Source of the DNA: Clostridiales bacterium
Lineage (GTDB): Bacteria; Bacillota; Clostridia; Oscillospirales; Oscillospiraceae
Length of the DNA: 64,000 nt
Assembly (NCBI GenBank): GCA_004556965.1
Contig: SFFE01000006.1
Span: 45,064 to 109,063 of the forward strand
Direction of reading: 5' to 3'
Shown here: one piece after another, positions 1-7,776 of the stretch
Position numbering within the stretch: the first letter of the stretch is position 1
How the letters are laid out: every line of letters begins with the position of its first letter
Translations under genes and position numbers: made by a program
Notes under the pieces: generated by a model
Told to the model about the DNA's origin: nothing
What the model saw: the letters and a program-made list of their open reading frames with translations, nothing else
The model's database searches: none

Positions 1-8
1 CGCGCAAC

Positions 9-72
9 GCGCGTGCGCTGAGCGGAGTGCTTTTCCTCTCGTTTTGTAAACCAGCAAAGCGTTTACAAAACG
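9..72 (+). repeat. Dispersed repeat: conserved GC box plus hairpin (copy 1)
   Basis: Positions 9-27 read GCGCGTGCGCTGAGCGGAG. The same 19 bases occur on the minus strand inside the hisF-hisIE gap, where the similarity extends to 23 bases with one mismatch. About ten bases downstream, a perfect 12-bp inverted repeat (40-51 with 61-72) forms a hairpin with a 9-base loop. The second copy also has a hairpin at a similar distance. The window edge cuts off whatever lies to the left. Confidence 0.55.
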
Positions 73-94
73 AAACCGTCCGGACGCTCTTCGC

Positions 95-123
95 TTTACT
101 GCGCCATTTCCACGTGCTATAAT
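95..123 (+). promoter_or_regulatory. Sigma-A promoter of proBAC
   Basis: The -35 is TTTACT (95-100) and the -10 is TATAAT (118-123), with a 17-base spacer and a TG extension before the -10. A start codon at 122 would fall inside the -10, so translation must begin further downstream. Confidence 0.75.
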
Positions 124-160
124 GTCTATAAAACTACTTCCCGGATCGGAGGGATGCTTA

Positions 161-955
161 ATGCAGCCGCAAGCAAAGACGATCGTGTTCAAGGTCGGCA
201 CCTCGACCCTGACGCATGCGACCGGTAAAACAAATCTCAAAGCGATGGACGAGCTGGTCACCGTGCTGGCCGATCTGCGAAACGCGGGGTGGCAGGTCGT
301 GCTCGTGACCTCTGGCGCGATTGGCGTCGGCGTCGGCAAGCTGGGGCTGCCGGAGCGCCCGCGCGACACCGCCGGCAAGCAGGCGGCCGCCACCGTCGGC
401 CAGTGCGAGCTGATGTTCATGTACGACAAAATGTTCTCCCAGTACGGCCACACCGTGGGGCAGCTGCTCATTACGAAGGCGGACATGGACGACTCACAGC
501 GGCGCGCCAATCTCGATCAGGCGTTTCAAAAGCTCTTTTCCTATGGCGCGATCCCGATCATCAACGAAAACGACGCCGTGGCCGTAGACGAGATCGTCTA
601 CGGCGACAACGACTCGCTCTCGGCGGAGGTCGCGGCGCTCCTGCACGCGAGCGCGCTCATCATCCTCACGGAGGTGGACGGGCTTTACACCGCGAACCCC
701 ACGGAAGACCCCACGGCACGCCGCATTGCCGAAGTGCCGGAGATCACGGACGCGATCCGTGCCTGCGCCTCCGGCCACGGAACGGCGCTCGGCACCGGCG
801 GCATGGTCACAAAGCTGCACGCGGCGGAGATCGCCACACGCGCAGGCGTAGAGACCTACGTCGTCGGCAACCGTGACTTTCACGACATCTACCGTCTGCT
901 CGACGGCGAGAGCGTCGGCACACACTTTTTTGCAAAGGAGAATTCCCATGCTTGA
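161..955 (+). CDS. proB: Glutamate 5-kinase, short form without PUA domain
   Basis: The product phosphorylates glutamate in the cytosol, the first step of proline synthesis. The 264-residue protein has the amino-acid-kinase fold: KVGTSTL near the N-terminus, VTSGAIGVG for phosphate binding, NENDAVAV, and GTGGMVTKL near the end. It lacks the C-terminal PUA domain found in the longer enterobacterial enzyme. The ATG at 161 is chosen because GGAGGG lies seven bases upstream and the earlier ATG at 122 sits in the promoter. It is the first gene of proBAC and its end overlaps proA by eight bases, which suggests translational coupling. Confidence 0.95.
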   Translation: MQPQAKTIVFKVGTSTLTHATGKTNLKAMDELVTVLADLRNAGWQVVLVTSGAIGVGVGKLGLPERPRDTAGKQAAATVGQCELMFMYDKMFSQYGHTVGQLLITKADMDDSQRRANLDQAFQKLFSYGAIPIINENDAVAVDEIVYGDNDSLSAEVAALLHASALIILTEVDGLYTANPTEDPTARRIAEVPEITDAIRACASGHGTALGTGGMVTKLHAAEIATRAGVETYVVGNRDFHDIYRLLDGESVGTHFFAKENSHA

Positions 956-2189
956 ATCCATCGGACGCAACGCAAAACAGGCGGCCAGAGCGCTCGCCGC
1001 CGCCACTACGCAGCAGAAAAACGACGCTCTGCTCGCCATCGCGGACGCGATCGAGCAGAGCAGCGCCGCCATCGTCGCCGCCAATCAGGCCGACATGGCC
1101 GCGGGCAGGGAAAAGGGCATGACCGCTGCACTGCTCGACCGCTTGATGCTCGACGAGAGCCGCATCCGCGCCATCGCGGAGAGCGTCCGCGACGTGATCC
1201 GTCTTCCCGACCCCGTGGGGCGCGTTCTGTCGGACGAGGTGCGTCCGAATGGGCTGCGCCTGGTCAAGACCGCCGTGCCCATCGGCGTGATCGCGGTCAT
1301 CTACGAGGCGCGCCCGAACGTGACGGCGGATTCCGCCGTGCTGTGCCTGAAATCCGGCAACGCGGTCATCCTGCGCGGCGGCAAGGAGGCCATCCGCTCC
1401 AACATTGCGATCGCGGAGGCCATGCGCGCGGCGCTCGCCAAAACGGCGCTGCCGCCGGACTGCATCCAGCTCGTCACCGACACGACGCACGAGAGCGCGA
1501 ACGCCCTCATGCACCTGAACGCCTACGTGGACGTGCTCATCCCGCGCGGCAGCAAGCGCCTGATCGACGCGGTCGTTCAGCAGTCCACCGTCCCGGTCAT
1601 CCAGACCGGCTCCGGCGTGTGCCACATTTACGTGGACAAGACCGCGAACATCGGCATGGCTGCGGACATCATCTGCAATGCCAAGACCTCGCGCCCGTCC
1701 GTGTGCAACGCGGCGGAGTGCATGCTCATCCACCGGGACATCGCCGCGCAGGCGCTGCCGGCCATCGCGCAGAAGCTCCGTGAAAAGCACACGGAAATTC
1801 GCGGCGACGCCGAGGTACTCTCCATCCTGCGCGAGCAGGCCGTGCCCGCGACGGACGCGGACTGGGGGCGCGAATACGGCGATACCATCATTGCGGCGCA
1901 CATCGTCGGCAGTATCGACGAGGCGATCGACTACGTCTATCAGTATTCCACCGGCCACTCCGAATGCATCGTGACGGACGACCCCGCCGCGGCGGAGCAA
2001 TACCTCAGCCGCGTGGACGCCGCCGCGGTGTACCACAACGCCTCCACCCGGTTCACGGACGGCGGCGAGTTCGGTCTCGGCGCGGAGATCGGCATCTCCA
2101 CGCAGAAGTTGCATGCGCGCGGGCCGCTCGGACTCAACGAGCTGACGTCCATGAAATTCAAGGTCTACGGCGACGGCCAGATCAGATAA
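948..2189 (+). CDS. proA: Glutamate-5-semialdehyde dehydrogenase (gamma-glutamyl phosphate reductase)
   Basis: This NADPH-dependent enzyme reduces gamma-glutamyl phosphate to the semialdehyde, the second step of proline synthesis. The 413 residues match the usual length and belong to the aldehyde dehydrogenase superfamily. The nucleophile is expected to be the cysteine in PSVCNAAE. YEARPNVT and the glycine-rich GGEFGLGAEIGIST are typical ProA segments. The ATG at 948 has AAGGAG upstream and overlaps the proB stop. ProB and ProA usually form a complex because the acyl phosphate is labile, and the overlap fits that. Confidence 0.96.
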   Translation: MLESIGRNAKQAARALAAATTQQKNDALLAIADAIEQSSAAIVAANQADMAAGREKGMTAALLDRLMLDESRIRAIAESVRDVIRLPDPVGRVLSDEVRPNGLRLVKTAVPIGVIAVIYEARPNVTADSAVLCLKSGNAVILRGGKEAIRSNIAIAEAMRAALAKTALPPDCIQLVTDTTHESANALMHLNAYVDVLIPRGSKRLIDAVVQQSTVPVIQTGSGVCHIYVDKTANIGMAADIICNAKTSRPSVCNAAECMLIHRDIAAQALPAIAQKLREKHTEIRGDAEVLSILREQAVPATDADWGREYGDTIIAAHIVGSIDEAIDYVYQYSTGHSECIVTDDPAAAEQYLSRVDAAAVYHNASTRFTDGGEFGLGAEIGISTQKLHARGPLGLNELTSMKFKVYGDGQIR

Positions 2190-2203
2190 AGGAGCGAAAC
2201 ACG

Positions 2204-3004
2204 ATGGTTTACGGATTCATCGGCCTCGGCAACATGGCGGGCGCGATCCTGCGCGGCATGTACAAAAGCGGGGCCTTCGCCGCGGACACGCTCTGCGGCT
2301 ACAACCGCAGCGAAGGGAAGACCCTTGCGCTGCAGCAGGAGATCGGACTCGAACCGTGCAGCAGCGCGCTCGCCGTCGCACAGCGCGCGGACGTCGTCGT
2401 CCTCGCGGTCAAGCCGCAGATGATGGGCGACGTGCTGCCGCAGATCGCCCCGGCGCTCCGGCCGGAGCAGCTCGTCATCTCCATCGCGGCGGGCAAGCCC
2501 ACCGCGTATTATGAGGCAGCGTTCCCGGCCGAGATCCCGGTCGTGCGCGTCATGCCGAACATCAACGCGAAGGTCTGCGCCGCGACGAGCGCCGTCTGCG
2601 GCGGCAGGTATGCGACGCCGGAGCATTTGGAGACGGCAAAAAAGCTCTTTTCCACCGTCGGCTCCGTGTTCGTGCTGCCCGAAGCGCAGTTTTCGGTCTT
2701 TTCTGCCATCGGCGGCGCCTCCGGCGCGTTCATCCACATCTACATCGACGCGCTCGCGTCCGCAGGCGTAAAGGCGGGGCTGCCGCGCGCGCTGTCGCAG
2801 GACATCGCCTGTCAGGCGGTGCTCGGCGCCGCCAAGCTCACGCAGGAGAGCACGGAACACCCCATCGCCCTGTGCGACCAGGTGTGCTCGCCCGGCGGCA
2901 CGACGATCGAGGGCGTGCACACGCTCAAGCGCCTCGGCTTTGAGACCGCCATTCAGCAGGCGATCGACGCGATCATTGAAAAGGATCAAAAGCTCGGCCA
3001 ATAA
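2204..3004 (+). CDS. proC: Pyrroline-5-carboxylate reductase
   Basis: The product reduces pyrroline-5-carboxylate to proline, closing the pathway begun by proB and proA. The 266-residue protein opens with a Rossmann nucleotide-binding motif (GFIGLGNMAGAI). It has the VMPN segment and the C-terminal dimerisation signature with CSPGGTTIEGVHTL. The start follows AAAGGAG and lies 14 bases after proA. A strong terminator follows the stop, so proBAC is a self-contained operon. Confidence 0.96.
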   Translation: MVYGFIGLGNMAGAILRGMYKSGAFAADTLCGYNRSEGKTLALQQEIGLEPCSSALAVAQRADVVVLAVKPQMMGDVLPQIAPALRPEQLVISIAAGKPTAYYEAAFPAEIPVVRVMPNINAKVCAATSAVCGGRYATPEHLETAKKLFSTVGSVFVLPEAQFSVFSAIGGASGAFIHIYIDALASAGVKAGLPRALSQDIACQAVLGAAKLTQESTEHPIALCDQVCSPGGTTIEGVHTLKRLGFETAIQQAIDAIIEKDQKLGQ

Positions 3005-3018
3005 CGGCAAAAAATGCG

Positions 3019-3056
3019 CCGGCGCAGCGGTTTCTCTCCCGCTGCGCCGGTATTTT
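3019..3056 (+). terminator. Intrinsic terminator of proBAC
   Basis: A perfect 12-bp GC-rich stem (3019-3030 with 3039-3050) has an 8-base loop and is followed by TATTTT. Confidence 0.85.
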
Positions 3057-3114
3057 AAATCAAATTTCCGAATTTTCGCGGTTTAAATGCTAAAAAAATT
3101 AGTAATTTTCTGCA

Positions 3115-3143
3115 TTGAAGCCCTCCCGGAAGCGTGCTACCAT
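3115..3143 (+). promoter_or_regulatory. Promoter of the aminotransferase gene
   Basis: The -35 is TTGAAG (3115-3120) and the -10 is TACCAT (3138-3143), with a 17-base spacer and a TGC extension. It lies 36 bases before the chosen start codon. Confidence 0.6.
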
Positions 3144-3179
3144 ATGGACACACCAAATCTTAAAAAGGAGGAAATGTCA

Positions 3180-4376
3180 ATGCAGTTTCAATTCTCAGAT
3201 CGTATCAACAAACCGGATTTTCAGGGAGAGTTTACGGCTGTCATTCTAAAGGCCGCTGCTTCGCCCGATCTCATTTCATTTGGCGGAGGGCTGCCGAACC
3301 CCATTTCCTTCCCCGTCAAAGAGATGGAAGTGGCCGTGCAGAAGGTGCTGGAGAAAAACGGCGCCGCCGCCCTGCAGTACAGCACCACCGAGGGCTACGC
3401 CCCGCTGCGCCAGTTCATCGCCGAGCGTTACACGAAGATGGGCGTGGACGATGTGAAGGCCGACGATATCATCATCACCAACGGCTCCCAGCAGGCGCTG
3501 GACATGCTCTCCGCCGTCATGCTCAACCCCGGCGACGAGATCGTTGTGGAGGACCCGACCTATCTGGCCGCGCTGCAGTCGTTCCACCTGTACGACCCCA
3601 CGGTGCTCCCCGTGGAGCTGCGCAGCGACGGCATCAATTGTGATGAGCTGGAAAAAACGCTCGCAGCGCACAGCCCGAAGTTCATGTATATCATCCCCAG
3701 CTTCCAGAATCCCACCGGCCTGACCTATTCGGCCGAGGTGCGCGAGAAGGCCGCCGAACTCCTCAAGAAGACGAACGTCCTCGTTTTGGAGGACAACCCC
3801 TACAGCGAGCTGCGCTACTCCGGCGTCGCCAGCAGCTCCTTCGGCCGCTACCTCGGCGAGCAGTGCTGCATGCTCGGCACGTTCTCCAAGGTCGTCGCGC
3901 CCGGTATGCGCATCGGCTGGGTCTGCTGCCGCAACGAGGCGCTGCGCAAGAAGCTCCTGGCCTACAAGATGACCATGGACCTGCACACCAACATCTTCTG
4001 CCAGATGGTGCTCGCGCAGTATCTGGAGGACAACGATCTCGACGAGCACATCGAAGCAACCAAGGTCCTGTACAAGGAAAAGGCTGAGTTCATGATCTCT
4101 TGCATGAAGAAGTACATGCCCGAGGGCGTGACCTTCACGCAGCCGGAGGGCGGCATGTTCATGTGGGCCACCATGCCCGAGGGCCTGAAGGCCGTGGACG
4201 TGTACTATGCCGGTCTGGAAAAGGGCGTCGCGGTCTGCCCCGGCGACCCGTTCTATGAGACGCAGCGCGGTGTGCGCACCATGCGCATCAACTACTCCAA
4301 CAGCACCGACGAAGCCATCGAGAAAGGCATCCGCCTGCTCGGCGAAGCCATCCGCGAGTGCATGGCAAAGCAGTAA
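3180..4376 (+). CDS. PLP-dependent class I/II aminotransferase
   Basis: This is a fold-type I aminotransferase of 398 residues, resembling the 2-aminoadipate/aromatic (LysN/ARO8-like) group. Visible landmarks are FGGGLPNP at the N-terminus, TNGSQQALD for cofactor phosphate, PSFQNPTG, EDNPY, and the PLP lysine in GTFSKVVAPG, with the arginine of RIGW after it. The exact substrate cannot be read from the sequence. The ATG at 3180 is preferred because AGGAGG lies eight bases upstream; the ATG six bases earlier is too close. It has its own promoter and terminator. Confidence 0.88.
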   Translation: MQFQFSDRINKPDFQGEFTAVILKAAASPDLISFGGGLPNPISFPVKEMEVAVQKVLEKNGAAALQYSTTEGYAPLRQFIAERYTKMGVDDVKADDIIITNGSQQALDMLSAVMLNPGDEIVVEDPTYLAALQSFHLYDPTVLPVELRSDGINCDELEKTLAAHSPKFMYIIPSFQNPTGLTYSAEVREKAAELLKKTNVLVLEDNPYSELRYSGVASSSFGRYLGEQCCMLGTFSKVVAPGMRIGWVCCRNEALRKKLLAYKMTMDLHTNIFCQMVLAQYLEDNDLDEHIEATKVLYKEKAEFMISCMKKYMPEGVTFTQPEGGMFMWATMPEGLKAVDVYYAGLEKGVAVCPGDPFYETQRGVRTMRINYSNSTDEAIEKGIRLLGEAIRECMAKQ

Positions 4377-4390
4377 CCGCATAAAAAATC

Positions 4391-4426
4391 AACAGACGCA
4401 GCAAGCTTGCCGCGTCTGTTTTTTTA
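4391..4426 (+). terminator. Intrinsic terminator of the aminotransferase gene
   Basis: A 9-bp stem (AACAGACGC, 4391-4399, with 4412-4420) is followed by a run of T. Confidence 0.8.
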
Positions 4427-4460
4427 ACGCCTTCCCCAAGCAGGAAAGCAGATTCGCAGG

Positions 4461-4706
4461 TCAGTCTGTGTGTTTCTGATTCTCCGGTGTCTGTTGCGCC
4501 CGGCGTCTGGCGCGCCACGCTTGCACGCGCGGCAAAAGGAGCTTGGCATATTCAATCAGCGCCAGAGCAAGGAATGCATACAGAAATATGTTGCTCCACC
4601 AAGGGCGTATCGCATACCAGTTTGACACATAGCTGAAGCTTGCCGCTATCCGTTCAACTGTATAGATGGCAGCACAACACAGGAGAAATTTGTCTGCCAA
4701 ACGCAT
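4461..4706 (-). CDS. Small membrane protein of unknown function
   Basis: The 81-residue protein has two likely membrane segments: a weak one near residues 5-25 and a clear one near 40-57 (FLYAFLALALIEYAKLLL). The tail is very basic (ARRRAQQ). AAGGAGA about eight bases before the ATG supports it as a real gene. It lies 35 bases downstream of a secreted-protein gene on the same strand and in the same AT-richer islet, so the two are probably co-transcribed. A partner or immunity role is possible but is only inferred from position. Confidence 0.6.
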   Translation of the reverse strand: MRLADKFLLCCAAIYTVERIAASFSYVSNWYAIRPWWSNIFLYAFLALALIEYAKLLLPRVQAWRARRRAQQTPENQKHTD

Positions 4707-4741
4707 AAATAGTTCTCCTTTCCCTCTGAATCAACTTCATT

Positions 4742-5479
4742 TCATCCAACCGAGCCCACAACACTATAAACAACTTTCTTGGGAATGTCTGCCGATGACG
4801 TTACTCGGCCGGAATAAACTGTCTTTGTGCCAGCGCCCATACCTCCGCCTGTGCCATCTCCTAAATAAACATCGTATCGATCATAAACAAACGAATATCG
4901 GTCAAATCCGCATGCCAAATAGAAGGAGGCGCTGTTTCCGGATGCCCCGCTTGGGAACGTAAACTCAGTATTCTTCGTTACTGAAAAGCTCATGCTATAA
5001 GAGGAATTTGCACCCACTTTTTCAGCAATCGCTGCCTTTAGTTTTGCCTCAACCGTTCCAATAAATCCAATCGTTGCGCTTGACGTCACCGTTTGCGTTA
5101 TACTCACCGTTTGACCTCGCGCAACAGAGATCAAAAACTTTGGATTCACAGAAGGTTTTGAATTATATGCCGTTATATTGTGACTCACATGCGAATAGTA
5201 AGAATACAAATACCCGCCAGTGCCATTTGACGAAAGCGTCGCACTGGCATTTGCACCTACCAATTCCGGGTCGATGAAAACGTATTTGTCCGCATCGGTA
5301 AATTCAACCTCAGCCGACTCATAAATGACCGCATTTTCGGGAAGTCCCATTGTTCCGATGGGGATGTTCGCATTCGGCGCTGCTTGCTCTGCCGGTTCTT
5401 CCACAGCACTTGCAAACGTTGGAAGCACTGCCATAACGCAGAGGGTCACTATCAATAACATAGTTACAAATTTTTTCAT
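4742..5479 (-). CDS. Secreted beta-rich protein of unknown function
   Basis: The 245-residue protein has a clear Sec signal peptide (MKKFVTMLLIVTL, ending ASA before VEEPAEQ). The mature part is rich in Ser, Thr and Gly. The middle (about residues 120-180) alternates polar and hydrophobic residues (SITQTVTSSATIGFIGTV, then KNTEFTFPSGA). That pattern is reminiscent of stem regions in aerolysin/ETX-type secreted proteins, but I cannot assign it to a family. The start at 5479 has a perfect AAAGGAGG. An upstream in-frame ATG at 5578 overlaps the -35 element and is rejected. Base composition is lower in GC than in neighbouring genes, which hints at transfer. Confidence 0.72.
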   Translation of the reverse strand: MKKFVTMLLIVTLCVMAVLPTFASAVEEPAEQAAPNANIPIGTMGLPENAVIYESAEVEFTDADKYVFIDPELVGANASATLSSNGTGGYLYSYYSHVSHNITAYNSKPSVNPKFLISVARGQTVSITQTVTSSATIGFIGTVEAKLKAAIAEKVGANSSYSMSFSVTKNTEFTFPSGASGNSASFYLACGFDRYSFVYDRYDVYLGDGTGGGMGAGTKTVYSGRVTSSADIPKKVVYSVVGSVG

Positions 5480-5549
5480 TTGATTTCCTCCTTTTTCAAC
5501 ATTCATCTCTTTTCTGTTTATGAATTCTTTGTGCAGATCTGCTAAATTT

Positions 5550-5578
5550 ACAGTAACAAACTTATCTGGAAACGTCAA
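5550..5578 (-). promoter_or_regulatory. Promoter of the secreted-protein gene
   Basis: On the minus strand TTGACG (5573-5578) and TACTGT (5550-5555) are separated by 17 bases. The -10 is poor. Confidence 0.45.
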
Positions 5579-5618
5579 CCTTTTTTATTCTTTAAAATCC
5601 ATTTTTGGAAAAGCCCAT

Positions 5619-5658
5619 AAAAATAGGATACAATCTTTAGTGATTGTATCCTATTTTT
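5619..5658. terminator. Bidirectional intrinsic terminator
   Basis: A perfect 17-bp stem (5619-5635 with 5642-5658) has a 6-base loop and A/T tracts on both sides. It lies just downstream of the minus-strand TIM-barrel gene that ends at 5692. Confidence 0.75.
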
Positions 5659-5691
5659 TGTCGAATATTGTCGAAAATTTGCTGTCCCGGT

Positions 5692-6393
5692 TCACGGGTG
5701 CGGCTTATTCTCCCGATACGCGGCCATGATGTCTTTAAAAATCTCGCCGTTGGACGGCGGCGTCCACGTGATGGCGTTCGCGCCGGCGGCGATCGTCTCC
5801 AGAATGGACTCGTCCGTCGGGCCGCCGGTGGCGATAATCGGCATGTCGGGGTAGCGGCTGCGGATATCGCGGACAATCGCCGGCGTTTCCGCCGCGGCGG
5901 ATACGTTGAAAATATCCGCGCCCGCGGCGATGCGCGCGTCATAGTCCGTGTCCGCGCGCGCGACCGTGACCACGATGGGGATGTCGATCGTCTCCGACAC
6001 ATGCTGCACGACCTCGTTCGCCGTCGGCGCGTTGAGCACCACGCCGGTCGCACCCTGCATCTCGGCGAACATTGCGAGGTTCATCACGCGCTGTCCCTGC
6101 GTCAGCCCGCCGCCCACGCCCGCGAACACCGGCACGTCCGCCGCGAGCAGCAGCGCCTGCGTGATGATCGGCTGCGGTGTGAACGGGTAGACCGCGATGA
6201 TCGCGTCCGCATTCACGTTGGTGATGATCGACAAGTCGGTGGAAAACACCAGCGACTTGATGCGCTTGCCAAACACCAGGATGCCGCTGCACTTGTAGAT
6301 CACTTCCGGCACCCGCAGGGCAAACGCCCGCAGGTTTCCGTCAATTTTGTTGGGCATTTTCTTTTCCAGGCTCACATCGCCCTGATGAATCAT
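5692..6393 (-). CDS. TIM-barrel phosphate-binding-like protein, unknown function
   Basis: The 233-residue protein has a repeating beta/alpha pattern typical of ribulose-phosphate-binding barrels: AGVGGGLTQGQR, IVVTVAR, AAGADIFNVSAAAET, and near the end PIIATGGPTDESI, which looks like a C-terminal phosphate-binding loop. I do not recognise a specific enzyme; similar proteins are often just called hydrolases. Its ATG overlaps the stop of the upstream M20 gene (ATGA), so the two are one transcription unit and may act on related substrates. Confidence 0.65.
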   Translation of the reverse strand: MIHQGDVSLEKKMPNKIDGNLRAFALRVPEVIYKCSGILVFGKRIKSLVFSTDLSIITNVNADAIIAVYPFTPQPIITQALLLAADVPVFAGVGGGLTQGQRVMNLAMFAEMQGATGVVLNAPTANEVVQHVSETIDIPIVVTVARADTDYDARIAAGADIFNVSAAAETPAIVRDIRSRYPDMPIIATGGPTDESILETIAAGANAITWTPPSNGEIFKDIMAAYRENKPHP

Positions 6394-7541
6394 AGCGTTC
6401 CCTCCAATATCCGTTTGAAAACCTCCGCGCCGTAGAGCAGCGCGTCCTCGTCAAAGTCAAAATTGCTGCTGTGCAGGGGTGCGTGACACTTGCCGCCCTT
6501 CACGCCGAGAAACAGGAACATCCCCGGCACCACCTGCTGATATTCGGCAAAGTCCTCCGCCGCCATCACCGGCTCGACCAGCACCGCGTCATCCATGGAG
6601 TCAAGCACGGTGTAAAACTGCTCCACCAGCGCGCGCGGGTTCGATACACAGGGGTAGTGCACCTTGCGCTCGATTTGGAAGACCGCACCCGTCGCCGTTT
6701 CCAGCCCCTGCATGAGCGCCAGCATTTTGTGGCTGAGCACGTGGTAAAGCTCGTTGCTGAACACGCGCAGCGTGCCGCTGATGACGACCTCCTCGGCAAT
6801 CACGTTGTGGGACGTGCCGCCCTGAATCTTACCCAGTGTCAGCAGCGCGTCCTGATGCGGATCCACGTCGCGGGTGATGACCGTCTGCAGCATGGTGATG
6901 AACTCCGCGCTCACCACGATGGCGTCGATGCCCATCTGCGGTGTGGAAGCGTGCGCGCTCTTGCCGCGCACCGTGATCTCAAAATCGCTCGTCTGCGCCA
7001 TCTGATAGCCCCAGCGCACACCGACCTTGCCCTTCGGAACCGTCGGCCACAGGTGCAGACCGTAGATTTGATCCACTTTGGGATTTTCCAGCGCGCCGTC
7101 CTCGATCATGCGGCGCGCACCGGCCCAGCCCTCTTCGCCGGGCTGGAACAATAATACCACATTGCACCGCAGTTTTTTGCGGTTTTTGGCGATCCACTTC
7201 GCCAGCAGCAGCAAAATTGTGGTGTGCCCGTCGTGTCCGCAGCCGTGCATCGCGCCTTCGCGGCAGGAGCGGTAGGGCACGTCGTTCGTCTCCTCGCTGC
7301 GCAGCGCGTCCATATCCGCGCGGAAAGCAAGGGTCTTTTCCGCACCCTTGGCATAGAACACGGCCTTCAGCCCGGTCAGTGCCAGCGTTTCGAGCGAGTC
7401 CGGCCCGCAGGCCTCCAGCTCTTTGCGCACATACGCCTGCGTATCGTACAGCCGGAAGCCGATCTCCGGGATGCGGTGCAAGTCCCGCCGGATACGGACG
7501 CAGTCGTCCTGCATGGATAGAATCTGGTCACTGATCTGCAT
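6390..7541 (-). CDS. M20-family amidohydrolase
   Basis: A zinc metalloenzyme of 383 residues in the M20D group, which includes hippurate hydrolases, N-acyl amino acid amidohydrolases and N-acetyldiaminopimelate deacetylases. Visible motifs are FRADMDAL, GCGHDGHTT (metal ligands), QPGEEGWAGARRM, GLHLWP and the lid-domain GKSAHAS. CHAPLHSSNFDFDE near the end supplies the last ligand. No signal peptide is present, so it acts in the cytosol. It is the first gene of a two-gene operon. Which N-acyl substrate it cleaves cannot be told. Confidence 0.87.
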   Translation of the reverse strand: MQISDQILSMQDDCVRIRRDLHRIPEIGFRLYDTQAYVRKELEACGPDSLETLALTGLKAVFYAKGAEKTLAFRADMDALRSEETNDVPYRSCREGAMHGCGHDGHTTILLLLAKWIAKNRKKLRCNVVLLFQPGEEGWAGARRMIEDGALENPKVDQIYGLHLWPTVPKGKVGVRWGYQMAQTSDFEITVRGKSAHASTPQMGIDAIVVSAEFITMLQTVITRDVDPHQDALLTLGKIQGGTSHNVIAEEVVISGTLRVFSNELYHVLSHKMLALMQGLETATGAVFQIERKVHYPCVSNPRALVEQFYTVLDSMDDAVLVEPVMAAEDFAEYQQVVPGMFLFLGVKGGKCHAPLHSSNFDFDEDALLYGAEVFKRILEGTL

Positions 7542-7602
7542 GATGTGGTTCCTCCGCGTTTTTTTGCGCGCGTCTTGCGTTCATTCGCACGTTTTCTTTT
7601 AA

Positions 7603-7631
7603 ATTATACTCAAATGGTAAACGTTCGTCAA
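7603..7631 (-). promoter_or_regulatory. Promoter of the M20/TIM-barrel operon
   Basis: On the minus strand TTGACG (7626-7631) and a perfect TATAAT (7603-7608) are 17 bases apart. Confidence 0.8.
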
Positions 7632-7698
7632 TGAACATGTACGCCAAATCGTTTCCACCGTCCCGAATTATTTAAGGCTCTGATCCCCTCGTTTTCAC

Positions 7699-7727
7699 TT
7701 GCAAGGAAACGGTAATTGTGCTATAAA
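7699..7727 (+). promoter_or_regulatory. Promoter of the SPT-like/ketoreductase pair
   Basis: TTGCAA (7699-7704) and TATAAA (7722-7727) have a 17-base spacer, with TGC before the -10. The leader that follows is extremely AT-rich. Confidence 0.7.
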
Positions 7728-7776
7728 TAATTAAAAATATTTAATTAAAAAATTAAAAGCTTAAGGGAGTGAGCCA

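Noticed and set aside
122..160. ATG at 122 as the start of proB
   Set aside because: It lies inside the -10 box of the promoter, and the ATG at 161 has a proper ribosome site.
807..2114. A 435-codon minus-strand frame opposite proA
   Set aside because: It is an antisense shadow of proA with no ribosome site or motif.
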